A DNA stretch of 64,000 nt from Lentibacillus jeotgali (GTDB lineage Bacteria; Bacillota; Bacilli; Bacillales; Amphibacillaceae). The notes below the pieces were generated by a model that saw nothing but the letters and a program-made list of their open reading frames with translations, did no database searches and was not told the origin of the DNA. The stretch is from the NCBI RefSeq assembly GCF_000224785.1, contig NZ_AGAV01000025.1:1-64000 (forward strand), read 5' to 3'. The position numbers and the translations under genes are program-made. Of the stretch, positions 54,186 to 63,212 are shown one piece after another (position 1 is the first letter of the stretch; each line of letters starts with the position of its first letter).

Positions 54186-54941
54186 ATGGATACCATATTA
54201 ATACTGCTTTTCTTTCTTCTTGGCTTAATTTTCGGCTCATTTTTCAATGTGGTCGGAATGCGAGTCCCCCAAAGACAGCCTTTCACCAATGATCGGTCCA
54301 TGTGTCCCCAATGCACTCATCAATTAAAATGGTATGAACTCATCCCTGTTTTATCTTACATACTCCAGCATGGCAAATGCCGGAATTGTCGGGAAAATAT
54401 CTCATTGCTGTATCCCTCGACAGAGCTGATTACCGGTGTACTATTTGCATTTTGCTATATTAAAAACGGACTGACCCCGGAGTTGGCCACCGCGTTATTA
54501 CTCATGTCATTGCTGGTGATTATTCTTGTTTCGGATATTAGGTACATGCTGATCCCGAATAAAATCCTGCTTTTCTTCCTGCCTCTGTTTATCATAATGC
54601 GTGTTATTCAGCCGTTTGAACCGTGGTGGTCTTCCATTACCGGAGGTCTCGCGGGAGTGCTAATTCTGGCAGCCATCATTCTCATAAGCCGTGGTGGTAT
54701 GGGAGCAGGGGATATGAAACTGTTTGGTCTTTTGGGCATTGTCCTGGGGTTAGAGAAGATATTTGTGGTTTTCTTTCTGTCCTGCGTGATTGGTGCTGTC
54801 ATCGGTTCTGGATTACTTATTTTTAAGGTGATAGACCGAAAACAGCCGGTTCCCTTTGGCCCCCATATTGTTGCAGCAGCAGTTATCACCTATTTCAATG
54901 GAGACGTGTTGTTAAATTGGTATTTTAACGGTTTGATGTAG
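54186..54941 (+). CDS. comC: Type IV prepilin peptidase (ComC-like)
   Basis: An eight-helix membrane aspartic protease (family A24) that cuts and N-methylates prepilin-like proteins, in Bacillus the ComG pseudopilins for DNA uptake. It has the N-terminal GSFFNVVGMRVP, two CxxC pairs (Cys about 40, 43, 65, 68; MCPQCTHQLKW and KCRNCRENI) and the catalytic Asp residues in SDIRYMLIPNK (about 117) and GMGAGDMKLFG (about 176). The 251-residue length is normal. AAGGAGCA precedes the ATG. It is apart from the comG genes, so the name is by function. Confidence 0.9.
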   Translation: MDTILILLFFLLGLIFGSFFNVVGMRVPQRQPFTNDRSMCPQCTHQLKWYELIPVLSYILQHGKCRNCRENISLLYPSTELITGVLFAFCYIKNGLTPELATALLLMSLLVIILVSDIRYMLIPNKILLFFLPLFIIMRVIQPFEPWWSSITGGLAGVLILAAIILISRGGMGAGDMKLFGLLGIVLGLEKIFVVFFLSCVIGAVIGSGLLIFKVIDRKQPVPFGPHIVAAAVITYFNGDVLLNWYFNGLM

Positions 54942-55012
54942 AGAAAAGAATTGCTCAGTAAGTTCTGTCCCTCCTGTTTAAATCATAGATTAACACCAAA
55001 GGGGGGAGTGTT

Positions 55013-55234
55013 TTGCAGCATTATGCAATTTTACGATTGCTTTTGGCGGGTTTTTTCCTTTATGTTGCCTGGCCGGTTATTCCCAGTGCAGTAACACCGG
55101 AAGCATTTTTATTTTGGGGAGCATGGCTCGGGTTTTTTATTCTCGTGGTCGGGTCAAACTTTGCTACACTTTTACAAATGACGGAGCCTCCGATTATGGA
55201 ACAGGAAAGAACAAGACAGCGTCAGCAAGTGTGA
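55013..55234 (+). CDS. Small two-helix membrane protein
   Basis: A 73-residue protein with two hydrophobic segments (about residues 6-20 and 30-50: ILRLLLAGFFLYVAW and FLFWGAWLGFFILVVGSNF) and a short basic tail ERTRQRQQV. TTG start behind AAAGGGGGG. It lies between comC and ytoI; the family is not one I recognise. Its ribosome site and conserved-looking position suggest a real gene. Confidence 0.65.
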   Translation: MQHYAILRLLLAGFFLYVAWPVIPSAVTPEAFLFWGAWLGFFILVVGSNFATLLQMTEPPIMEQERTRQRQQV

Positions 55235-55312
55235 CCATTGAGTTTTGAGTGTATCAACTGTATAATTAAGGGTAAGTATAATTATTAGTACAGTTGAAAG
55301 TCGGTGAACCGG

Positions 55313-56620
55313 ATGGCAACCAAACACGAACAAATTTTGCAGCATATTTTATCACTTGAAATCGGGCATAAAATCTCGGTCAGGCAGGTCGCCAAGACGC
55401 TGAATGTCAGTGAGGGTACAGCCTATCGGGCTATTAAAGAAGCTGAAAATCAGGGCATTGTCAGTACGATTGAGCGAGTGGGAACAATCCGGATTGAACG
55501 AAAAGAGAAGGAAAACTTTGAACGGCTGACATATGCGGAAGTGATTAAAATTGTCGATGGACAAGTTTTGGGCGGCCGGAAAGGACTGCATAAAACATTA
55601 AATAAATTTGTTATCGGCGCAATGCAGTTGGAAGCCATGATGCGGTATACCGAAGCTGGTTCGCTGTTGATTGTCGGTAACCGAGTGAAGGCACATGAAT
55701 TGGCTTTAAATGAAGGAGCAGCTGTATTAATCACGGGTGGTTTTGATACAAACGATGATATTAAGCAACTGGCAGATGAAAAACAGCTCCCCATCATGTC
55801 GACGAGCTATGATACATTTACGGTCGCTGCCATGATCAACCGGGCGATTTACGACCAGATGATAAAAAAAGATATTGTGTCTGTCGGGGATATTTATACA
55901 CCATATAATGAATCGCTATATTTATATACAAAAAATAAACTGGAACGGTGGTACGAGCTAAACGATCAATCTGCCCATACAAGGTATCCGGTCGTCGACG
56001 CAAAAGAACGCGTAGCCGGCATGATTACATCAAAGGACTTGATCGGTAAGGACCGAAATATTCTGGTTGAAAAAATTATGACGCGGAATCCAATTACCGT
56101 TCAGGAGAAAACGTCGCTTGCTTATGCGGCCCATATCATGGTTTGGGAAGGGATTGAACTGGTTCCTGTTGTTGATGCCTCATATAGACTGATTGGGGTT
56201 GTGTCACGTCAGGATGTTCTGAAGGCATTGCAGCAAACACAGCGTCAGCCGCATACCGGTGAAACGATTGATGATATCGTTGCAAGTAATCTGGATCCTG
56301 CAGAAGAGGATCAGACAGTTTTTCATGCACATGTAACACCGCAAATGACAAATCAACTTGGCACACTTTCCAATGGTGTGTTCACAGCATTAATGACAGA
56401 AGCAGGCAGTCAATTGCTGCGTCATTATAAAAAAGGTGATCTTGTCGTAGAGAATCTGACTGTCTACTATTTGAAGCCGGTGCAAATTGACAGTAATCTG
56501 ATCATTAAACCAAAACTGATGGAAGCGGGCCGTATTTACGCTAAAATGGATATCGAAGTCTTCAATGGTAGAAAGATGGTCGGAAAGGGACTCCTGATGG
56601 CCCAGCTAATTGACCGTTAA
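55313..56620 (+). CDS. ytoI: YtoI: HTH, DRTGG, CBS pair and hotdog domains
   Basis: A 435-residue multidomain regulator-like protein. An N-terminal helix-turn-helix (about residues 1-55; VRQVAKTLNVSEGTAYRAIK) is followed by a DRTGG domain (about 70-180), two CBS modules (about 190-310; VVDAKERVAGMITSKDL and VVDASYRLIGVVSRQDV), and a C-terminal hotdog/4HBT thioesterase-like domain (about 320-435; HAHVTPQMTNQLGTLSNGVF). It may sense adenine nucleotides and acyl-CoA; DNA target unknown. I chose the ATG at 55313 by family N-terminus (MATKHEQIL); ribosome signal is weak for both this and the GTG at 55304. Confidence 0.9.
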   Translation: MATKHEQILQHILSLEIGHKISVRQVAKTLNVSEGTAYRAIKEAENQGIVSTIERVGTIRIERKEKENFERLTYAEVIKIVDGQVLGGRKGLHKTLNKFVIGAMQLEAMMRYTEAGSLLIVGNRVKAHELALNEGAAVLITGGFDTNDDIKQLADEKQLPIMSTSYDTFTVAAMINRAIYDQMIKKDIVSVGDIYTPYNESLYLYTKNKLERWYELNDQSAHTRYPVVDAKERVAGMITSKDLIGKDRNILVEKIMTRNPITVQEKTSLAYAAHIMVWEGIELVPVVDASYRLIGVVSRQDVLKALQQTQRQPHTGETIDDIVASNLDPAEEDQTVFHAHVTPQMTNQLGTLSNGVFTALMTEAGSQLLRHYKKGDLVVENLTVYYLKPVQIDSNLIIKPKLMEAGRIYAKMDIEVFNGRKMVGKGLLMAQLIDR

Positions 56621-56636
56621 TTAGTCCTATAAAAAA

Positions 56637-56660
56637 GGAATCGGCTGGATCGCCGATTCC
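56637..56660 (-). terminator. Terminator of ytpI, possibly also ytoI
   Basis: GGAATCGGC (56637-56645) pairs with GCCGATTCC (56652-56660). On the minus strand the stem is followed by a TTTTTT run, so it serves the leftward ytpI gene. Confidence 0.75.
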
Positions 56661-56684
56661 GGGAGTGTCCCGCTATATGAAGCT

Positions 56685-56978
56685 TCACTGTGCATTCAGC
56701 CGTTTCCATTCCTGACGGTAATGTTTAGTTTCTTTCAAACCGGTATATAAGTTTGTGCCACCAAAAATTAGAAAAACGATCCCAATAAATAAAGATATCT
56801 GTGTCTGATAGAATATGTATTGGTTAATGGCAAAAAAGAAGATAAAACTTCCAAGACAGATACGGGATTTTCCGTTAAAATAAGCTTGAGTCAGCCCGTC
56901 ATCACTTTTGATGATGGCTACTTTGTAATAGACCCAAAATACGAGTGAGAGTACGATAATAATGGGAAAAATAATCAT
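56685..56978 (-). CDS. ytpI: YtpI family membrane protein
   Basis: A 97-residue protein with three membrane helices (about residues 2-18, 38-56 and 60-76) and a basic C-terminal tail YRQEWKRLNAQ. Segment GKSRICLGSFIFFFAINQY is typical of YtpI. Function unknown. I chose the ATG at 56978 because ACAGGAGCAG sits just upstream; a longer frame would run into the repeat at 57005. It is flanked by ytoI and nrnA as in B. subtilis. Confidence 0.85.
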   Translation of the reverse strand: MIIFPIIIVLSLVFWVYYKVAIIKSDDGLTQAYFNGKSRICLGSFIFFFAINQYIFYQTQISLFIGIVFLIFGGTNLYTGLKETKHYRQEWKRLNAQ

Positions 56979-57004
56979 GTTATCTGCTCCTGTTAATAGT
57001 GGTT

Positions 57005-57089
57005 GTTCAAAAAGTCTGGTAAAAATGACACGTCGTAATGAATACACCATTCCGCTGAATGAAGTTTCACTTTAGCCCTCTCTTTGAAC
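57005..57089. repeat. Short element with terminal inverted repeats
   Basis: GTTCAAAAAG at the left end (57005) and CTCTTTGAAC at the right (57080-57089) are near-perfect inverted ends of an 85-base unit. Its internal segment TCCGCTGAATGAAGTTTCACTT matches the repeat at 49711-49735. A related GTTCAAAAAGTC also occurs at 489. Confidence 0.4.
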
Positions 57090-57182
57090 GCGCTCTAATA
57101 AGTCTTATTACATTGTAGCTTTTTTTTGCTTAATAGAAAAGTGATATAATCCACTAAAATGTGAAAAAGTCAGGAGAATTAA

Positions 57183-58130
57183 ATGAGCATACAATCCATT
57201 ATTCAGGCAATCAAATCATATAAGACCATTATCATCCATCGGCATGTACGTCCAGACCCGGATGCGGTTGGTTCGCAGGCAGGCCTTAAAGAAATCATCA
57301 GGCAATCATTTCCCGAAAAAAGCGTTTATCTTGTCGGTGAGGACGATCCGGCCCTGGAATTTCTCGCTTCGATGGATGAGATTGACGACAATACGTATGA
57401 AAATGCGCTTGTGATCGCCTGTGATACCGCCAATGCAGCCCGTATCGATGATCAGCGGTATAAATTGGGAGAAAAACTAATAAAAATCGACCACCATCCG
57501 GAAGTTGATCCATATGGTGACGTAATGTGGGTGGATACAAGCGCCAGTTCGACCTGCGAAATGATTTATGACTTGTATCAGCATGCAAAAAATGACGGGT
57601 TTATCGTCAGTGATGAAGCGGCTCGTCTGATTTATGCCGGAATTGTTGGTGATACCGGACGGTTCTTATTCCCAAGCACGAGTAAGAAAACATTTCAGCA
57701 CGCCGCTGAACTTGTTACATATGATTTTGACCGCCCAAGTCTTTATGACGGCATATATGATATTAAAGAAAATATAGCGAAACTGCAGGGTTATATTCTG
57801 GAGCAATTTGAGCTTTCCGACTTTGGGTTGAGTTCGGTTAAATTAACAAAAGAACTTTTGGACAACCATGGCGTCAGTCCGAATGAAACTGGTCAGCTGG
57901 TAGGCGTTCTGGGCAACGTCGAAGGCATCAAGGCCTGGGTATTATTTATTGAAGAGGAGGATATAATCCGCGTTCGCCTTCGTTCAAAAGGTCCGGCCAT
58001 TAATGAAATTGCTGCTAAATATAATGGCGGGGGACATCCGATGGCTTCGGGAGCTACTGTCTATACCTGGGAGGAGACGGATAAAGTGATTATAGATCTC
58101 GATGAAGCATGCAGGAATTATGAAGCGTGA
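57183..58130 (+). CDS. nrnA: NrnA (YtqI): oligoribonuclease / pAp phosphatase
   Basis: A DHH/DHHA1 phosphoesterase of 315 residues that degrades nanoRNAs and dephosphorylates pAp. Metal motifs are IIHRHVRPDPDAVGSQAGL (about residues 19-37), ACDTANAARID (about 80-90), KIDHHPEVD (DHH about 104-106) and GDTGRFLFPSTS (about 157-168); the DHHA1 glycine loop is YNGGGHPMASGA (about 280-291). AGGAG precedes the ATG. A terminator follows. Confidence 0.95.
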   Translation: MSIQSIIQAIKSYKTIIIHRHVRPDPDAVGSQAGLKEIIRQSFPEKSVYLVGEDDPALEFLASMDEIDDNTYENALVIACDTANAARIDDQRYKLGEKLIKIDHHPEVDPYGDVMWVDTSASSTCEMIYDLYQHAKNDGFIVSDEAARLIYAGIVGDTGRFLFPSTSKKTFQHAAELVTYDFDRPSLYDGIYDIKENIAKLQGYILEQFELSDFGLSSVKLTKELLDNHGVSPNETGQLVGVLGNVEGIKAWVLFIEEEDIIRVRLRSKGPAINEIAAKYNGGGHPMASGATVYTWEETDKVIIDLDEACRNYEA

Positions 58131-58131
58131 T

Positions 58132-58163
58132 AAGAGCTGCCCTAAACGGTCGCAGCTCTTTTA
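58132..58163 (+). terminator. Terminator after nrnA
   Basis: AAGAGCTGC (58132-58140) and GCAGCTCTT (58152-58160), then TT. Confidence 0.82.
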
Positions 58164-58245
58164 ATAGAGACATTATGCAGGTTTTGGCTGTTGAGTTGTT
58201 CTGCAGGCTGTATTCTGATGGCTGGGGTACATAATTCGGTCGTTT

Positions 58246-58443
58246 CTAGGAGCTTTTCTGTGCAGTAAATGGGATGAACCAGCATCCGGTGTTGGTTTGC
58301 TCATAATGAACATAGAGGCCTTCTCGGTCAATTGAACGCTGCATCAGCCGGATTAACTCTGCAGACTCAGCATAAGCTGTAATCCCCTTTCTTAGCTGGG
58401 CAATTTTTTCATCACGCAGCCGGCGGTGATTGATTACTAGCAT
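58246..58443 (-). CDS. Small protein of unknown function (YtzJ-like position)
   Basis: A 65-residue hydrophilic protein: MLVINHRRLRDEKIAQLRKG, then AESAELIRLMQRSIDREGLY and a C-terminal TNTGCWFIPFTAQKSS. No membrane helix or known motif. Good ribosome site AAGGAG before the ATG. It lies between nrnA and ytrI where B. subtilis has a small gene; I cannot confirm homology. Possibly part of the sporulation cluster. Confidence 0.6.
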   Translation of the reverse strand: MLVINHRRLRDEKIAQLRKGITAYAESAELIRLMQRSIDREGLYVHYEQTNTGCWFIPFTAQKSS

Positions 58444-58547
58444 ATTAATCCAACTCCTTCTTAGAATATAATTTAAATCTAATGTTATTATAGCTGTTAA
58501 GAGAGGGAATTACCGTGAAAATATCAATGTTTCATAAAATAGTCATA

Positions 58548-59048
58548 TTATTCGGCTACTTCAGCCTCAACTGCAATTTTAACTGTGTTATGAATAATGA
58601 GTGTATCGACAGTAAATTGGTAGGCAAAATCATCAACTGTGAAATCTTTGTTCTCAATTGTTGCCCTTAATAACCCATCACTTTCAGAAATAATTGATAC
58701 ATCTTTTCCGACAATATGAACGATTTCTTCTTTTATTAATTCTTCCAGGTCATGTATAATTAGGCTGTCAGGCAAGTCCTCTTCATTTATAATCGTTATT
58801 TCAATCGTTTCCACTTTAACCGGTTCTTTTGATTTTTCATCGAGATTTTCGTTATCTTCCAGCAAGGCTTCATTTTGATTCTCCAGTTCGGTTACCTCTG
58901 ATTTCAGGTCACGATTTTCTTCCAGAAGCTGTCCATACATGGAACCATGCATATAAACAAACATTAAATAGGCAACGACTGCACCAGCAAAAGCGCCTGC
59001 CAGGAATCGCTGAAATGCTTTCTTTTTAAAATACGGTGGTATATGCAT
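58548..59048 (-). CDS. ytrI: Sporulation membrane protein YtrI
   Basis: A 166-residue protein with one N-terminal membrane helix (about residues 15-33, FLAGAFAGAVVAYLMFVYM), then a coiled coil (EENRDLKSEVTELENQNEAL) and a small alpha/beta domain. YtrI and YtrH form a sigma-E-dependent sporulation operon in B. subtilis. Here the ytrI start codon overlaps the ytrH stop by one base, supporting coupling. Mechanism unknown. Confidence 0.9.
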   Translation of the reverse strand: MHIPPYFKKKAFQRFLAGAFAGAVVAYLMFVYMHGSMYGQLLEENRDLKSEVTELENQNEALLEDNENLDEKSKEPVKVETIEITIINEEDLPDSLIIHDLEELIKEEIVHIVGKDVSIISESDGLLRATIENKDFTVDDFAYQFTVDTLIIHNTVKIAVEAEVAE

Positions 59049-59380
59049 TATCCGATATCCTCCTGAATCAGCCAGCTGATGATTATAATCCCGGCCTTAA
59101 CACCGCCCATCGCTGTTAAAATAAGCATGATTTGTTTAAAGAGGTCATAAGTGGATCCATCCAGAATGCCTTTTTCAAAATTGGCGATAGCGTCAAATGT
59201 GCCGCCAATTGCCGCCACAATGGCCCAGATTCGTAGTCTGTCTGCAATCCTGTTCATTTGGGTGAAAGGGGCGTCTCCTGTTGCGAATGCGCCAATACTG
59301 CCGATTATGGCGCCGCCCACAATGACACCGAATGCTATGAAAAAACAATGAATGAGCTGAGCTATGAACCGTTCTTCCAT
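59048..59380 (-). CDS. ytrH: Sporulation membrane protein YtrH
   Basis: A 110-residue integral membrane protein with three hydrophobic segments (about residues 7-30, 48-65, 84-103) and the family core LRIWAIVAAIGGTFDAIANF. Two adjacent ATG codons (59383, 59380) follow AAGGAGCG; I took 59380, with 8-base spacing, but 59383 is equally possible. It is first in ytrHI and divergent from dnaE. Confidence 0.9.
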   Translation of the reverse strand: MEERFIAQLIHCFFIAFGVIVGGAIIGSIGAFATGDAPFTQMNRIADRLRIWAIVAAIGGTFDAIANFEKGILDGSTYDLFKQIMLILTAMGGVKAGIIIISWLIQEDIG

Positions 59381-59525
59381 CATTAACGCTCCTTGTAACC
59401 GTACTACCAGAATTTTATGATTTGGCTGGACAAGATATGTCTGAGTGGGTGAAATGTATAAAGTGCAGTTTGTTACAAGTTTAGCTATAATTGAAGTACG
59501 TACATAAAAGGAGAAGTGGGATAGC

Positions 59526-62500
59526 ATGTCGTTTACGCATTTACAAGTCCGGAGCGGATACAGTTTCATGAAAAGCACCATCACCGTTGAAAAACTGGCT
59601 GAAAAAGCGCGTGAAGCAGAGTTTGAGGCACTGGCTCTTACCGATGAACATGTGTTATATGGCGCTATCCCATTCTATAAAGCATGCCAGCGGAACGGGA
59701 TAAAGCCGATCATTGGGATGTACGCGACCGTTACTTCCGAGGGAGAGGGCCCGGACTATTGTATTCTTTTAGCTAAAAATAATCAGGGCTACCAAAATTT
59801 AATCCGATTAAGCACACAACTGCAATTATCGCAAAAAGATGGAATTGATCACTCTGAGCTTGCATATTACAGTGATTATTTAATCTGTATTTTAATAACC
59901 GCAGATTCTCAAGCGGGTTTATTATTAATGGATGAGCCATATGATCGAGTGAAGGAATACCTGGATACAAAATGGCATATGTTTGACAGGGAAGATTTTT
60001 ATCTTGGTGTCCAGGACCATGGCCTGCGCGAAGAGGAGAGAATCAATCAGGCCATCAAAGCTTTCCGGGAAACGAATCACACCAAAGCGGTACTGGTAAA
60101 TGACGTCAGGTACATTGATAAAAAAGATGACGCAGCGTATGATTGTTTGCGTGCGATGCGGCATGACAGAAATTGGCCGCTTCGTATAACCGACCGTGCG
60201 GTTAAAGAACGTCATTTACGGTCGGCATCTGAGGTTGAGGCGCTGTTTGGGCATGATTGGCCTGAAGTGATTGAGGAAACGAGTGTCATCGCTGAGAACT
60301 GTCATGTAAAGCTGGATTTTGACAGGAGAATGCTGCCATCCTATCCTGTTCCGGAACAGACGGGTGCCCATACATATCTCGAAAAAATATGCCAAGAAAA
60401 TGTAACACATAAATATAAGACTGTTACAAAGGAAATAGAAGATCGCCTTGATTACGAATTAAATGTCATCCGGTCAATGCAATTCAGTGATTATTTTTTG
60501 ATTGTCTGGGATTTTGTTGCTTACGCAAAAGAGCATAACATATTGGTCGGCCCGGGTAGGGGATCTGCAGCAGGCTCGCTTGTGGCCTATGTACTGGGAA
60601 TTACTGAAGTCGACCCGATAAAATATGATTTGCTGTTTGAGCGATTCCTCAACCCTGAACGTGTCACGATGCCCGATATTGATATTGATTTTTCCGATCA
60701 CAGACGGGATGAAGTCATTGATTATGTCCGTGCCAAATACGGTAATGAACATGTTGGTCAAATCATTACATTTGGCACATTTGCAGCCAGATCCCTATTG
60801 CGTGAACTTTTTAAGACAATGGATGTTGACCAGCAGGACGCTAGTTTTATTTTAAAAGAAATGCCGGTTCAAGCGAGACATCCGATTGCGACATATGTTA
60901 AAGAATCACAGGATCTTCAGGAATATGTTAAACAATCGGATAAACTGAAGGTTCTATTTTCCATTGCTGCGAAACTGGAAGGATTGCCTAGGCATATGTC
61001 AACACATGCTGCCGGGGTCGTTATCAGCGAGGAACCGCTCGTTGACCATGTTCCGCTGACCGCCGGGACCCATGATACGTATTTGACACAATATGCCATG
61101 AATGACCTCGAATCAATCGGGTTATTGAAGATGGATTTTCTAGGACTGCGCAATTTAACGTTATTGGAAAGGATTCTGCAGACAATTCAATATACTGAAA
61201 AACAAACGATTACGCTGGAAGATATACCGGCTGAAGATGAGGATACTTACAATCTGCTTCAACGGGGCAGAACGAATGGTGTATTTCAATTGGAGTCCCA
61301 AGGTATGAAACAGGTTCTGACACGATTAAAGCCGACAACATTCGAGGATATTGTGGCGGTCAATGCCCTGTTCCGCCCTGGTCCGATGGAAAACATCCCA
61401 GTCTACATCGACCGTAAACACGAGCGGGAGAAAATCGAGTACCTGCATCCCGATCTGGAACCAATTTTGAAAAAAACATATGGTGTCCTGATTTACCAGG
61501 AACAAATCATGCAAATTGCCCACCATATTGGCGGTTTTTCCCTAGGGCAGGCTGATATTTTGCGCCGGGCAGTCAGTAAAAAGCAGCAGCAGGTGATGGA
61601 TGAACAGCACGACATTTTTATTCAGGGCTGTCTGGATAACGGGTATGCGGAACCTGTTGCCGAGAAGATTTTCCAGTGGATTGTTAAGTTTTCCAATTAT
61701 GGTTTTAACAGAAGTCATGCGGTGGCATACAGTCAAATATCCTATCAGCTTGCATATCTGAAGGCTCATTATCCGGCTAGTTTTTTCGCGGAATTATTGA
61801 GTTCTGCAGTCAATCAGCAGGACAAAGCGGATACCTATATAAAAGAATTGAAAGCATCAGGTTTATCGTTAGTTCCGCCGTCGATCAACAAAAGCTTCGG
61901 CAAATATTCTGTGGAAAATAAGCAAATCCGGATGGGCTTCCAGTCGATTAAAGGGATCGGGCATCAGGCCATTAAAGAAATAATTCGGGTAAGGAGAGAA
62001 GGCCCGTTCAGAAGTCTTTTTGATTTTTGCCTAAGGGTTTCACTGTCGGTGATCAACCGCAAGACATTGGAAACACTGGTGATGGCAGGGGCGTTTGATG
62101 AGATTTATGACAACCGGGCAAGTCTTTTGGCATCAATTGACCAGGCATTGGAGCAGGGGGAGCTGTTTAAAGAGTTTAGCGGACAGTCAAGTCTGTTCCA
62201 GGATAAGCTTGATCTGGAAGTTAACTATGTAGCGATAGAAGATTTCAGTGTGATGAAAAAGCTTGCTGATGAGAAAGAACTGCTCGGCATTTATGTATCA
62301 AGTCACCCGTTTAATAATTATCGGAATATATTAAAGGCAAATGGCTATATCACCATGTCAGATGCTGAAAAAATGGAAGGAAAACGAAACCTGAAAAGTG
62401 CTGGAATCGTACAAACGATTAAAACAATCCGTACGAAGCGCGGTGATCCAATGGCATTTTTGACTATTGGCGATGAAACAGGTGACATGGAGGCCGTCGT

Positions 62501-62891
62501 GTTTCCGGATTTATACAGGGAAGTGCACCGCTGGCTTGCCGAAGAAATGCTCGTGGCATTTACCGGGAAAGTCGAGCGCCGTAATAATCAGCTTCAATGG
62601 ATTATGGCCGGTATGGAAAAGTTTAATGAGCAGGACTGGGATATCGATCAAAGCGAGCGTTTATTTATTAAATTAACTGAAGACAATCGCAGGAATGCAC
62701 TCACAGTTATTAAAGATATCGCAAATAAAAACAACGGCAGAACGCCTGTTATTGTCTACGACCAGAAAGAAGGGCAGACTTATCAGCTGTCATATGAATA
62801 TCTTATCGAGCCGGATGAAACCTGTCTGGATATGCTGCAAAATCACTTTGGTACAGGCAATGTTGTACTCGATTCGGTCAGGGCACAATGA
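59526..62891 (+). CDS. dnaE: DNA polymerase III alpha subunit DnaE
   Basis: The DnaE-type replicative polymerase, 1121 residues, which in Firmicutes extends RNA primers before PolC takes over. A PHP domain (about 1-200) is followed by the palm with catalytic Asp residues in VTMPDIDIDFSDHRRDEV (about 381-398), GPGRGSAAGSLVAYVLG (about 345-361), and fingers, then a helix-hairpin-helix region and C-terminal OB-fold (about 970-1060; FLTIGDETGDMEAVVFPDLY). It lacks the embedded 3'-5' exonuclease of PolC. The PHP opening reads LQVRSGYSFM where most relatives have a His, so the PHP metal site seems eroded. Ribosome signal: GAGAAGTGGG. Confidence 0.96.
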   Translation: MSFTHLQVRSGYSFMKSTITVEKLAEKAREAEFEALALTDEHVLYGAIPFYKACQRNGIKPIIGMYATVTSEGEGPDYCILLAKNNQGYQNLIRLSTQLQLSQKDGIDHSELAYYSDYLICILITADSQAGLLLMDEPYDRVKEYLDTKWHMFDREDFYLGVQDHGLREEERINQAIKAFRETNHTKAVLVNDVRYIDKKDDAAYDCLRAMRHDRNWPLRITDRAVKERHLRSASEVEALFGHDWPEVIEETSVIAENCHVKLDFDRRMLPSYPVPEQTGAHTYLEKICQENVTHKYKTVTKEIEDRLDYELNVIRSMQFSDYFLIVWDFVAYAKEHNILVGPGRGSAAGSLVAYVLGITEVDPIKYDLLFERFLNPERVTMPDIDIDFSDHRRDEVIDYVRAKYGNEHVGQIITFGTFAARSLLRELFKTMDVDQQDASFILKEMPVQARHPIATYVKESQDLQEYVKQSDKLKVLFSIAAKLEGLPRHMSTHAAGVVISEEPLVDHVPLTAGTHDTYLTQYAMNDLESIGLLKMDFLGLRNLTLLERILQTIQYTEKQTITLEDIPAEDEDTYNLLQRGRTNGVFQLESQGMKQVLTRLKPTTFEDIVAVNALFRPGPMENIPVYIDRKHEREKIEYLHPDLEPILKKTYGVLIYQEQIMQIAHHIGGFSLGQADILRRAVSKKQQQVMDEQHDIFIQGCLDNGYAEPVAEKIFQWIVKFSNYGFNRSHAVAYSQISYQLAYLKAHYPASFFAELLSSAVNQQDKADTYIKELKASGLSLVPPSINKSFGKYSVENKQIRMGFQSIKGIGHQAIKEIIRVRREGPFRSLFDFCLRVSLSVINRKTLETLVMAGAFDEIYDNRASLLASIDQALEQGELFKEFSGQSSLFQDKLDLEVNYVAIEDFSVMKKLADEKELLGIYVSSHPFNNYRNILKANGYITMSDAEKMEGKRNLKSAGIVQTIKTIRTKRGDPMAFLTIGDETGDMEAVVFPDLYREVHRWLAEEMLVAFTGKVERRNNQLQWIMAGMEKFNEQDWDIDQSERLFIKLTEDNRRNALTVIKDIANKNNGRTPVIVYDQKEGQTYQLSYEYLIEPDETCLDMLQNHFGTGNVVLDSVRAQ

Positions 62892-63040
62892 TATGAAGAA
62901 AAATAAAGACTGAATCATTTTCTCCCGCATTAACGGGATCGTTCTGCTTAAGAGTTAGTGGTTTTAGTTATGTTTCAGCCCTATAAACACTCGGTTCTTT
63001 TCAACTAATATTCAGTGGGAATAAACATCTCATTGAATTT
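62892..63040. other. Interval between dnaE and the malic enzyme promoter
   Basis: About 150 bases, with a short TCCCG/CGGGA hairpin near 62922-62940 that may end dnaE transcription weakly. No gene is seen. Confidence 0.4.
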
Positions 63041-63049
63041 ATTCTTTAC
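63000..63049 (+). repeat. Short dispersed repeat (copy 2)
   Basis: TTCAACTAATATTCAGTGG and TCTCATTGAAT; resembles the unit at 49681-49738 in sequence and in its inverted-repeat layout. Its right end supplies the -35 of the next promoter. Confidence 0.4.
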
Positions 63050-63099
63050 ATAGACAGGCTTTTTGTTATAATGAAACCACTAAGTGGTCTGACCACCTT
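63045..63099 (+). promoter_or_regulatory. Malic enzyme promoter with GntR/FadR-type palindrome
   Basis: TTTACA (63045-63050), a 16-base spacer and consensus TATAAT (63067-63072). Starting about 10 bases later is AAGTGGTC-TG-ACCACCTT (63082-63099), a near-perfect palindrome with core TGGTCTGACCA, the pattern bound by FadR-subfamily GntR regulators. A GntR-type gene commonly follows ytsJ in Bacillaceae, but it is outside the window. Confidence 0.6.
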
Positions 63100-63212
63100 G
63101 TCAAATTGATTCCCAAAACATTTAGTGACTTCCAGGCTGCCCACATGGATGGACGGTTTGAGAAGAATAGCCAAAATGACTTATTGGGCTACCCTATAAA
63201 GGAGTGGATAGT

